Assembly (NCBI RefSeq): GCF_003991355.1
Contig: NZ_RCSU01000011.1
Coordinates: 1 to 64,000 of the forward strand
Source: Pseudoflavitalea rhizosphaerae
GTDB lineage: Bacteria; Bacteroidota; Bacteroidia; Chitinophagales; Chitinophagaceae
Direction of reading: 5' to 3'
DNA length: 64,000 nucleotides
Of the stretch, positions 19,456 to 27,640 are shown piece after piece. A model generated the notes under the pieces. It had not been told where the DNA came from, did no database searches, and saw nothing but the letters and a program-made list of their open reading frames with translations. The translations under genes and the position numbers were made by a program. Within the stretch, counting starts at the first letter, position 1, and each line of letters opens with the position of its first letter.

Positions 19456-20775
19456 ATGAGTATCATGAAAAAATCGATCATCATAAGTTTGTCTGTGGGA
19501 TTGATGCTGACGGGCATTCTCACTTCCTGTAACAAGGAGATCGGAAGCCTGAATGGCGCCAGCATGGACGATATGTCTGAAAATCCCTCCCGCCTTGAAT
19601 TGAACAATATGGTAGTGGGCTCGGAAGCCGGCATGAGAACGCAGATCGGCCTCTATCTCGATGCTGTTGGCGTCATGGGCCGTGAAGTATATCGTTTCTC
19701 CGGCGCTGAACCCAGGTACACTACTGAGCTGCTGGGAAAAAATGATCTAACGTTAACGAACAACGTTTTTTACCTGAGCAATCCCTGGAATGCACGTTAC
19801 AGGGTTGTGAAGAATTGCAATATCATTATCGCAGGCGCCACCAGGTCCACACTCATCACAGACAGGCAGGAAAAAGGATATACAGGTTTTGCAAAAACCA
19901 TTAAAGCCTACCAGTTGTTGCTGAACCTGAATTATACAGAAGCGAATGGTATCAGGGTGGATGTAGCTGACCCGGATAAACCAGGCCCTTTCTTATCGTA
20001 TGAACAATCCCTTACAGAGATTGCCAAATTGCTGGAAGAAGGCAAAACAGAAATAACAGAAGGTGAAGCGGCTTATACGCTTTCAGCAGGGTTCGATAAC
20101 AGAGGTGGTGGCATTCTCAAATTCAACCGGGCCATCGCTGCCCGCGTAGCTGCTTACAGGAAAGACTGGCCCGGGGTGCTCACCGCATTGAATGAATCAT
20201 TTTTCAATCTGGATGGTGATTTTTCGGAAGGGTTCTATCATGTGTTCTCCACTGGTCCCAATGATCAGACGAACCCATCGTATTTCCCACCCAATAATAC
20301 CGGTGAAGCCAGGCTGGCGCATCCTTCCTTTCTCCCTGCCCTGAATGCATTCAATGCAACAGATGCACGCAAGAGTAAGGTAAGACTGCGCACTGCAGCA
20401 GAATCCTCAGACGATCTGACCGGCACACATGATCTCGCATTGTTTGCAACCAACACTTCTCCAATGGCGATCATCCGCCAGGAAGAACTGATCCTGCTCT
20501 ATGCTGAAGCAAAGGCCAACCTGGATGAGATCACGGATGCAAAAACAGCCATCAATAAGATAAGGACCAAACATGGTGGTGTGAACTATTCTGGCGACGA
20601 TACCAAAGAAGCCCTGATCACTGAAAATCTTTTACAAAGAAGGTTCTCATTGTTGTATGAAGGACATCGCTGGATAGACCTGCGTCGATACGGAAGATTG
20701 GCGGAATTGCCGCTGGATCGCACCAACGATACAGTTTTTGAAAGAATGCCAAAGCCACTTACAGAAGGTCAATAA
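19456..20775 (+). CDS. SusD-like nutrient-binding lipoprotein (tandem copy 1)
   Basis: A 439-residue RagB/SusD-type lipoprotein with lipobox ILTSC (Cys25, or Cys22 if translation starts at the ATG at 19465). The C-terminal region LLQRRFSLLYEGHRWIDLRRYGRL is typical of the RagB family (only part quoted as motif: YEGHRWIDLRRYG). It forms a two-gene unit with the preceding susC and ends 24 bases before a strong terminator. Its paralogue is encoded from 24076. Confidence 0.94.
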   Translation: MSIMKKSIIISLSVGLMLTGILTSCNKEIGSLNGASMDDMSENPSRLELNNMVVGSEAGMRTQIGLYLDAVGVMGREVYRFSGAEPRYTTELLGKNDLTLTNNVFYLSNPWNARYRVVKNCNIIIAGATRSTLITDRQEKGYTGFAKTIKAYQLLLNLNYTEANGIRVDVADPDKPGPFLSYEQSLTEIAKLLEEGKTEITEGEAAYTLSAGFDNRGGGILKFNRAIAARVAAYRKDWPGVLTALNESFFNLDGDFSEGFYHVFSTGPNDQTNPSYFPPNNTGEARLAHPSFLPALNAFNATDARKSKVRLRTAAESSDDLTGTHDLALFATNTSPMAIIRQEELILLYAEAKANLDEITDAKTAINKIRTKHGGVNYSGDDTKEALITENLLQRRFSLLYEGHRWIDLRRYGRLAELPLDRTNDTVFERMPKPLTEGQ

Positions 20776-20798
20776 TTTAGATGCCTCTTTTAATTGCG

Positions 20799-20830
20799 GC
20801 CCCGTTTCTTAAAGAAGCGGGGCTTTTTTT
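20799..20830 (+). terminator. rho-independent terminator of the first tandem SusCD unit
   Basis: GCCCCGTTTCTT and AAGAAGCGGGGC pair with one wobble and are followed by seven T residues; placed directly after the susD stop. Confidence 0.9.
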
Positions 20831-21144
20831 ATATCTTAGAACCTGGTACTTAAACTGTCATCTTTTACAGTTCAGTATCTCCTTTGTACAGTGCAGCATC
20901 AGGCTTTGTTTTCTTGTCTGACTGTGAGATCCTTTTAAAACACATTCGATCATCCAAAAAACCTTTCCACATGAGACCTTTACAGCTATTCAATTCTTGC
21001 TAAACACACCGGCTTTCTCTCACGTAAAGACTCCCATCTTTTTATAAACCCCTTTCCGTATTCCTGTGCCATCACACGGGCAGCACCGCTATGCCTGCAT
21101 GTGATCCTTTTTAAAACACATTCAAAAACAAAAGTTACTCCAAC
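20831..21144 (+). promoter_or_regulatory. leader region of the second tandem SusCD unit, with a duplicated leader segment
   Basis: A gene-free stretch of 314 bases. The segment at 20923-20974 (GATCCTTTTAAAACACATTC, then CATGAGAC) recurs at 21101-21150 just before the real susC start, at nearly the same distance to its ATG (24 versus 22 bases). The upstream copy opens a 10-codon ORF at 20971-21003 (MRPLQLFNSC) that stops at once. The sequence before ATG 21145 also matches the one before ATG 16484. I read it as a decayed duplicate of a susC leader left by the tandem duplication; a leader peptide is possible. Confidence 0.55.
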
Positions 21145-24066
21145 ATGAGACATCTGCTCAAACACGCAGTGCTTGCCATGATTTGTATGGCGCTGCCAAC
21201 GCTGCTACTGGCTCAGTTCAGCGTTACAGGTACAGTAACTGACGCCAGCAACAACCCGTTGCCGGGCGTATCAGTAAGAGTGAAGAATTCAAACATCGGA
21301 ACATCCACTGATGTATCGGGAAGATTCACCATCACGGTCCCTTCCAAAGGAGCCACACTGGAAATTTCTTCCGTAGGTTACAAAACGCAATCCATCCAGG
21401 TATCAGAGAATGCTGCTCCGCTTTCCATCAAAATGGAAGAGGATGCGGGCAGGCTGGATGAAGTGGTGGTCACAGGTCTGGCCACCAGTGTAAAAAGAAG
21501 GAACCTCGCCAATGCCATCGCTACAGTATCCAGCAAAGACCTTGTAGGCACTGCTCCTGCACAGACATTCGATGCAGCGCTGAATGGCAAAGTGCCCGGC
21601 GCACTCATCAATGCCAATTCCGGCGCACCCGGTGGAGGTATCTCCGTGAAGCTGCGTGGCGTTACTTCTATCTTCGGCAATACACAGCCACTCTTTGTGG
21701 TGGATGGTGTGTTCATCGATAACACCGCAACACCTGCTGGTCTTAACTCCGTTACAGCTGCAGCGAGAGGTGGAAATTCATCCAACCAGGATAATCCTTC
21801 CGGCCGTGTTGCTGACCTTCGTTCAGAAGATATCGAGAACATTGAAATACTGAAAGGTGCTTCCGCTGCTGCCATCTATGGGTCGAAAGCTGCTGCCGGT
21901 GTGGTGATCATCACTACAAAGCGCGGTAAGTCAGGTAAAACGAAACTCACGCTTTCACAGGATATCGGCTTTGTGAAAGTGCGCAAATTGCTTGGGCAGA
22001 GATCCTGGACGGAAGAACGTGCTGCAGAGCTCGGGCCCGTTGCACTTGCAGATTTCCAGGAAGCGAAAGCAGCCGGAAGAATGTACGATTATGAAGAAGA
22101 AATGTTCGGCGAAACAGGGCTGACTCGTAATACAGGTCTCAGTCTCGTTGGTGGTAATGAAAGAACGAGTTTTTTCCTTTCCGGTGGACTGAAAGATGAA
22201 GAAGGGATCGTAAAAAAAACAGGCTATGCATACAAAAGCCTCCGTGTGAATGTTGATCATCGCATTACAGATAATATCAAAGTGGGTGTATCAACCACCT
22301 ATATCAACTCTGAAGCCAATCGGGGATTGACGAATAACGATAACAACTCTGTCTCATACGGTGTTGCTCTTTCCGCCACTCCCAATTTTACTGAGCTGCA
22401 CAGAAATGAACTGGGATATCCCGATAATAAATACACTGCATCCAATCCGCTGCAAACAAGGGACCTGGCCAATAACTCGGAAAAGGTGAACCGCTTCATT
22501 ACAGGTATAACCCTCGATGCCATCCTGCAAAAATCAGACATGTCAACAACAAGATTCATTGGCAGGGGCGGTTTTGACAATTATACATTGAAGACCAGCG
22601 CCTATTTTCCCAATGAGCTGCAGTTCATGCAAACCGCAGAAGGTACATCGGTTCAGGGCTATGCAAAAAGTCTGAATTATAATGTTATCCTTTCACTTGT
22701 GAATAATTTCACTCCCTCCGACAAATTCAATCTAACCTCTTCTGCGGGTATTACGCAGGAGAATGGTGATTTCGATAATATTCTCAACGTGGCCAGCAAG
22801 TTGATTGCAGGCCAGCCGAATGTAGACCAGGCCGGCGCTCTATCGCCTACACAATTGCGGAACAAGTTCCAGGACAACGGCATCTTTCTCCAGGAAGAAG
22901 CTACGCTGATAGATGCCATTACCCTCACCGGCGGTGTGCGGCTGGACCGCTCTTCCAACAATGGAGACGCCAGCAAGTTCTATTTCTATCCTAAAGCTGG
23001 TTTGAGTGTGAACCTCACCAGGATGGACTTCTGGAAAAGTCCTCTGTTCGATAACCTGAAGCTGCGCGTTGCTTATGGACAGGCGGGCAATTTCCCTGCT
23101 TTCGGCAGCCGCTTTGAATTGATGAGCATCTTCAATATCGGTGGTAATGTGGGATTGTATCCGGCAATTGCGCGCGGATCAAAAAATATCGAACCTGAAA
23201 GGACTTCCGAACTGGAAGCAGGTTTTGATGCGAGTATCCTGGGTGGAAAATTGAACCTGGAGTTCACGGTATATGAAAAACGGATCACTGATTTCCTGCT
23301 GCAACGTGCGCCTGCTGGTTCCTCTGGTTTCTCGCAGCAATTCGTGAATGCAGGTAATCTCCGAAACAGGGGAATGGAAGTCAGCCTGAATACCACACCT
23401 GTTTCCAACAGGAATGTGCGCTGGAATTCCATTGTGAATTTCTGGTTCAACAGGTCAAAGGTCACCAAACTGAATGTTGATCCTGTAGTGCTGGGGGTAT
23501 TCGGTACCAGCCTTGGTTCTTTCAAGATCGAAGAAGGCAGGCCTGCTACACAGATCGTTGGTGCTGCAGGTTCGCCCGATAATGTAATCCCTATCGGAGA
23601 TGCAGAACCGAATTTTCAAATGAACTTCCTTAACGAAGTTACTTTCCTGAAAAATTTCAGCTTACGTTTCCTGTTGCACTGGAAAAATGGCGGCGACAAT
23701 ATCAACCTTAGCCAGTTGCTGACCGACCTCAGCCTTACCTCTCCGGATTATGATGATGATGGTGGCACCAAAGGCCCCAACCGTGTTGGCCGTTTCGGCG
23801 ACACTTATGCTGATGTATATACGCAATCTGCATCCTACCTGCGTTTGAGGGAAGTAGGGCTCTTTTATAGCTTCAGTAAGATGCCCACATCTGTTATCAA
23901 GGGACTGCGCATTGGAGTATCCGCCAACAATTTCCTCACTATTACCAATTACGATGGGTATGATCCTGAAGTATCCAACTTCGGAACAGGGTTTTCCACC
24001 AATGTGGATGTGATGCCTTTCCCTGCATCCAAACGCGCCACATTTCATCTCACCATCGATTTCTAA
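21145..24066 (+). CDS. SusC/RagA family TonB-linked outer-membrane protein (tandem copy 2)
   Basis: A 973-residue paralogue of the protein encoded from 16484, with the same order of signal peptide (MRHLLKHAVLAMICMALP), regulatory-like domain, plug and barrel, and no STN domain. Long plug stretches (for example NGKVPGALINANSGAPGG) are identical between the two, while barrel loops differ by substitutions and small indels, as expected if ligand specificity diverged after duplication. The paired susD starts 9 bases after its stop. Confidence 0.95.
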   Translation: MRHLLKHAVLAMICMALPTLLLAQFSVTGTVTDASNNPLPGVSVRVKNSNIGTSTDVSGRFTITVPSKGATLEISSVGYKTQSIQVSENAAPLSIKMEEDAGRLDEVVVTGLATSVKRRNLANAIATVSSKDLVGTAPAQTFDAALNGKVPGALINANSGAPGGGISVKLRGVTSIFGNTQPLFVVDGVFIDNTATPAGLNSVTAAARGGNSSNQDNPSGRVADLRSEDIENIEILKGASAAAIYGSKAAAGVVIITTKRGKSGKTKLTLSQDIGFVKVRKLLGQRSWTEERAAELGPVALADFQEAKAAGRMYDYEEEMFGETGLTRNTGLSLVGGNERTSFFLSGGLKDEEGIVKKTGYAYKSLRVNVDHRITDNIKVGVSTTYINSEANRGLTNNDNNSVSYGVALSATPNFTELHRNELGYPDNKYTASNPLQTRDLANNSEKVNRFITGITLDAILQKSDMSTTRFIGRGGFDNYTLKTSAYFPNELQFMQTAEGTSVQGYAKSLNYNVILSLVNNFTPSDKFNLTSSAGITQENGDFDNILNVASKLIAGQPNVDQAGALSPTQLRNKFQDNGIFLQEEATLIDAITLTGGVRLDRSSNNGDASKFYFYPKAGLSVNLTRMDFWKSPLFDNLKLRVAYGQAGNFPAFGSRFELMSIFNIGGNVGLYPAIARGSKNIEPERTSELEAGFDASILGGKLNLEFTVYEKRITDFLLQRAPAGSSGFSQQFVNAGNLRNRGMEVSLNTTPVSNRNVRWNSIVNFWFNRSKVTKLNVDPVVLGVFGTSLGSFKIEEGRPATQIVGAAGSPDNVIPIGDAEPNFQMNFLNEVTFLKNFSLRFLLHWKNGGDNINLSQLLTDLSLTSPDYDDDGGTKGPNRVGRFGDTYADVYTQSASYLRLREVGLFYSFSKMPTSVIKGLRIGVSANNFLTITNYDGYDPEVSNFGTGFSTNVDVMPFPASKRATFHLTIDF

Positions 24067-24075
24067 AAACAAAAA

Positions 24076-25416
24076 ATGATTATCATGAAAAAATCATTCA
24101 TCATATATTTTGCTGCAGGCATGTTGATAACAGGCTTGTTTTCGTCCTGCAAAAAAGAGATCGGCAGTTTGAACGGGCCGGAGATAGAAGACCTCACAAC
24201 AAATCCTACCAGGTTCCAGTTGAATAACGTGGTGATCGGAACAGAATCCGGTATCCGTACAGCGCTCGATTTCTACCTGGATGCAGTAGGAGTGGTGGGG
24301 CGCGAAATGTATCGCTTCGCTTCTTCAGAACCCCGTTACGTACAAAGCCTGATGGGAAAAGACGGACAGGGGCTCGACAATAATGCTTTCTATCTTACCA
24401 ATCCCTGGAATGCCCGCTATCGCGGCGTGAAGTCCTGCAATATCTTGATTGAGGGCGCTACCAACTCAACCAGCATCACTGAAGAACAAAGGAAGGGATA
24501 TTTGGGATTTGCAAAAACGATCAAGGCTTACCAACTGCTGCTGAACCTTAACCTTACCTACACCAATGGTATTCGTGTGGATGTTGCAGATCCTGATAAT
24601 CCCGGGCCGTTTTTGAATTACGATGAATCGCTGAAAGCCATTTGGGATATGCTCAATGAAGCGGCAACTGATTTCAACGGATCGGTGATCGAGTATACTT
24701 TGTCTGAAGGGTTCTTTTATGGCAGTTCGTCTCCTGCGAAGCCAACAGTTGCTCAGATGATCCAGTTCAACAGAGCTATAGCCGCCCGGGTAGCTTTGTA
24801 CAGGAAAGACTGGCCCGGTACGCTTACTGCACTCAATGGCTCATTCTTTGATCTTAACGGTGATCTGAAAAGGGGATATTATCATGTATTCTCCACCCGC
24901 CCGAGTGATCAAACCAATCTGGCTTTCTTCCGTCAGAATGCTTCTGGTGAAGTAAGGGTGGCGCATCCTTCTTATGCTGCCGATATTATTCCGGGAGACG
25001 ACCGCATTTCGAAAGCAACCCTGCGCACCAATCCTGCATCCGCAGATCAGCCTGCCCTGGTAAGCAATCGGGATGTATGGGTATATACATCCAACCTGGC
25101 GCCTATTCCCATCATCCGTAATGAAGAACTGATCCTGATCTATGCAGAGGCAAAGATCCATATGCCTTCATTGCCCGATGCGATAGTGGCGCTCAACCGG
25201 ATCAGATCGGCACATAACCTTACTCCCTATGCCGGAGCGATCAATGAAAATGCGTTGATCACCGAACTCCTCTACCAGCGCCGTTATTCCCTTTTCTTTG
25301 AAGGACACCGCTGGATGGATGTTCGCCGGAACGACAGGCTGGCCACCCTGCCCAATACGAGACCCGGGGATACTATCTTCGATAAATTCCCCATTCCCCT
25401 TACAGAAGGCCAATAA
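24076..25416 (+). CDS. SusD-like nutrient-binding lipoprotein (tandem copy 2)
   Basis: A 446-residue lipoprotein (lipobox GLFSSC, Cys25) paralogous to the one encoded from 19456: both begin the mature region with KEIGSLNG and share segments such as FYLTNPWNARYR / FYLSNPWNARYR and AFTKTIKAYQLLLNLN-like repeats (GFAKTIKAYQLLLNLN). Its middle has an insertion relative to copy 1 (around YGSSSPAKPTVAQ). It closes the second two-gene unit. Confidence 0.94.
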   Translation: MIIMKKSFIIYFAAGMLITGLFSSCKKEIGSLNGPEIEDLTTNPTRFQLNNVVIGTESGIRTALDFYLDAVGVVGREMYRFASSEPRYVQSLMGKDGQGLDNNAFYLTNPWNARYRGVKSCNILIEGATNSTSITEEQRKGYLGFAKTIKAYQLLLNLNLTYTNGIRVDVADPDNPGPFLNYDESLKAIWDMLNEAATDFNGSVIEYTLSEGFFYGSSSPAKPTVAQMIQFNRAIAARVALYRKDWPGTLTALNGSFFDLNGDLKRGYYHVFSTRPSDQTNLAFFRQNASGEVRVAHPSYAADIIPGDDRISKATLRTNPASADQPALVSNRDVWVYTSNLAPIPIIRNEELILIYAEAKIHMPSLPDAIVALNRIRSAHNLTPYAGAINENALITELLYQRRYSLFFEGHRWMDVRRNDRLATLPNTRPGDTIFDKFPIPLTEGQ

Positions 25417-25441
25417 TTTATAGTTTATCCCCATATTTGCT

Positions 25442-25478
25442 GCGCCCCGCTCTTTTTACAGAGCAGGGCGCTTTTTTA
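25442..25478 (+). terminator. rho-independent terminator of the second tandem SusCD unit
   Basis: GCGCCCCGCTCT and AGAGCAGGGCGC pair with a single mismatch around a short T-rich loop and are followed by a T run. Confidence 0.9.
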
Positions 25479-25502
25479 TTTTCCGCTTTTCTGGCATTCG
25501 CC

Positions 25503-25510
25503 TATTTTTG
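25503..25510 (+). promoter_or_regulatory. predicted -7 box of purA
   Basis: TATTTTTG matches TAnnTTTG exactly; a T-rich segment (ATTTTCC at 25478-25484) sits in the -33 position. Transcription would start about 48 bases before the purA ATG. Confidence 0.5.
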
Positions 25511-25563
25511 CCCCCGTTTTCCGGAGGCTGTCTCCAGGAAGCTAAACTCACACAAATTCTGTT

Positions 25564-26826
25564 ATGGTTGATGTATTATTAGGCCTTCAATGGGGTGATG
25601 AAGGAAAAGGAAAGATCGTAGATTATTTCGCTCCTCAGTATGATATCATTGCACGTTTTCAGGGTGGGCCAAATGCAGGGCACACACTGTATGTGAACGA
25701 TAAAAAAGTAGTACTGCACCAGATCCCTTCAGGCATCTTCCATGCAAATACCCTCAACCTCATTGGTAACGGCGTTGTGCTGGATCCCGTGATCTTCAAA
25801 AAAGAATGTGATACCGTTGCCCAGTTTGGCGTTGACTTCCGCAAAAATCTTTACATCTCCGAAAGGACCCACCTCATCCTCCCTACGCACAGGGCACTGG
25901 ATAAAGCCTCTGAGCTGTCCAAAGGCAACGATAAGATCGGATCAACACTCAAAGGGATCGGACCTGCCTATATGGACAAAACAGGCCGTAACGGCCTTCG
26001 CGTAGGTGATCTCCTGGATAAATCCTTCACCACACAATATATCAAGCTCCGTTTGAAGCATGAGAAAATGCTCAACAGCCTGAACTTCCATGAAGACATC
26101 ACCGCCTGGGAAGAAGAGTTCTTCGAGGCTATCGAATTCCTGAAGACATTCAAGATCGTGAATGGTGAATACTTCATCAACGAAAAGCTGAAAGAAGGCA
26201 AGACCGTTCTGGCTGAAGGCGCCCAGGGCAGTATGCTGGATGTGGACTTCGGTACCTTCCCCTTCGTTACTTCTTCCAACACCATCTCTGCCGGCGTTTG
26301 TACCGGTTTGGGTGTGGCTCCTCAAAAGATCAGGGACGTGATCGGCGTAACCAAAGCGTATTGCACACGCGTGGGTAGCGGTCCTTTCCCTACTGAACTG
26401 CACGATGCCACCGGAGAAGAGCTCCGCCGTATTGGCAATGAGTTCGGTGCAACTACCGGCCGCCCACGCCGTTGTGGCTGGATTGACCTGGTAGCCCTCA
26501 ACTTTGCCTGCATGGTGAATGGCGTTACCAAACTGGTGATGACGAAGGCCGATGTATTGGATGCTTTTGATGAATTGAAAGTATGTACTTCCTATAAGAT
26601 CAACGATAAATCGGTGAAAGCCGTTCCTTTCCAAATGACCCGCCTGGCTATCGAGCCCGAATACAAGGGATTCAAGGGATGGAAAACCGATATCACTGCA
26701 TTGCAATCTGCTGCCGCCTTGCCGGTAGTGATGAAAGACTATGTGACTTTTATCAATGACTATCTTGGAGTTAAAGTTGCCTGGATCTCAAATGGTCCCG
26801 GCCGCGATCAATTGATAGAAATTTAG
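25564..26826 (+). CDS. purA: adenylosuccinate synthetase
   Basis: A 420-residue cytoplasmic enzyme that condenses IMP with aspartate using GTP, the first step from IMP to AMP. The N-terminal GTP loop GLQWGDEGKGKIVD with catalytic Asp, the GGPNAGHTLY motif, EGAQGSMLDVDFGTFPFVT and the late signature TTGRPRRCGWIDLVALN are all present and the length is normal for the family. It is a single gene with its own predicted promoter. Confidence 0.97.
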   Translation: MVDVLLGLQWGDEGKGKIVDYFAPQYDIIARFQGGPNAGHTLYVNDKKVVLHQIPSGIFHANTLNLIGNGVVLDPVIFKKECDTVAQFGVDFRKNLYISERTHLILPTHRALDKASELSKGNDKIGSTLKGIGPAYMDKTGRNGLRVGDLLDKSFTTQYIKLRLKHEKMLNSLNFHEDITAWEEEFFEAIEFLKTFKIVNGEYFINEKLKEGKTVLAEGAQGSMLDVDFGTFPFVTSSNTISAGVCTGLGVAPQKIRDVIGVTKAYCTRVGSGPFPTELHDATGEELRRIGNEFGATTGRPRRCGWIDLVALNFACMVNGVTKLVMTKADVLDAFDELKVCTSYKINDKSVKAVPFQMTRLAIEPEYKGFKGWKTDITALQSAAALPVVMKDYVTFINDYLGVKVAWISNGPGRDQLIEI

Positions 26827-27070
26827 TAGTTTCATAGCATAATCTTATCAGGGTTTTTAATGATCAGCCGATCAGGTATCCCACTAATGAAATAGTAGTT
26901 AAATTATTATTTTTGCCGGTATTTTTTTGTTTGAATTGCATGTGTATCTTAACAGCATATACGTGTGAGCGGGCGGGGAAATCCCAGGTGCTTTTACCTT
27001 AAAAAAAATTCAAAAAAAGTTTGGCGAATTAAAAACTTCGCGGAATTTTACAACTCAATCTTACCAGACA

Positions 27071-27547
27071 ATGGCAGCAAAATCTGACAAGGAAAAAAAG
27101 ACTGGCGGAAACCCTGCACCAAAGTCTTCTAAGGAACTTCCTAAGAAAGAATCCTCCAAACCCAAAAAAGAGGATGATGATGAGGATGATGATTTTGAAG
27201 ATGATGAGCTGGAAACGCCCAAAGCCGCTAAGAAAGCTGGCGGTAAAGCAGCAGCATCCAAGAAGAAATCCTCCGACGATGAAGATGATGAAGAAGATAG
27301 TGATGACGATGATATTGATGAGGTGGATGACTGGGATAAAGTAGAAGAAGACGAAGACTGGGATCCGGACTTCGAAGAATTCGATCTTCCCAAATCCAAG
27401 ACCAAGAAATCAGGCGGCGGAACCGGTGGCGGTGGAAAAAAATCCGCCAAAGACGACGACGACGATCTCGGATTGGATGATGAATTCAAAGACATGGATC
27501 TCTTCAACGACAGAGGAGGTTTCGACGACGATGATGACGACTTCTAA
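27071..27547 (+). CDS. highly acidic, low-complexity protein of unknown function
   Basis: A 158-residue protein made almost entirely of Asp, Glu, Lys, Ser and Gly. A basic N-terminal third (repeated KK) alternates with acidic blocks; two less degenerate segments (VDDWDKVEEDEDWDPDFEEF and LGLDDEFKDMDLFND) may be short folding or binding motifs, and the chain ends in DDDDDDF. No signal peptide or membrane segment. It should be intrinsically disordered. A possible -7 box TATTTTTG lies at 26908-26915, and a hairpin with a T run follows at 27591. The plus strand is chosen because the opposite frame is only a Ser/Asp mirror of the same triplets. Function is not recognised; roles as a chaperone-like or nucleic-acid-binding polyampholyte are guesses. 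Confidence 0.75.
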   Translation: MAAKSDKEKKTGGNPAPKSSKELPKKESSKPKKEDDDEDDDFEDDELETPKAAKKAGGKAAASKKKSSDDEDDEEDSDDDDIDEVDDWDKVEEDEDWDPDFEEFDLPKSKTKKSGGGTGGGGKKSAKDDDDDLGLDDEFKDMDLFNDRGGFDDDDDDF

Positions 27548-27590
27548 GAGAAGATTCAAATCTTTTCCAATAACCGATTTTCGGCTAACT

Positions 27591-27640
27591 AAAGCACAAA
27601 TGTTGAACTGGACCTACCAGTTCGACATTTGTGCTTTTTT
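27591..27640 (+). terminator. 21-bp hairpin with T run, overlapping the pabB start codon
   Basis: Bases 27591-27611 and 27617-27637 are complementary over 21 bp with one G/T mismatch, around the 5-base loop ACCTA, and the 3' arm runs into six T residues. This has the form of an intrinsic terminator for the acidic-protein gene 44 bases upstream, yet the probable pabB ATG (27600) lies in its left arm and the T run is inside the pabB coding frame. Confidence 0.75.

Noticed and set aside
27061-27507. Ser-rich open frame on the minus strand opposite the acidic protein
   Set aside because: It is the mirror of GAT/GAC/GAA triplets in the acidic gene; the plus-strand frame has the promoter match, balanced charge pattern and terminator.
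27426-27599. N-terminal extension of PabB overlapping the acidic gene
   Set aside because: The residues are low-complexity products of the other frame, and the family start fits ATG 27600.
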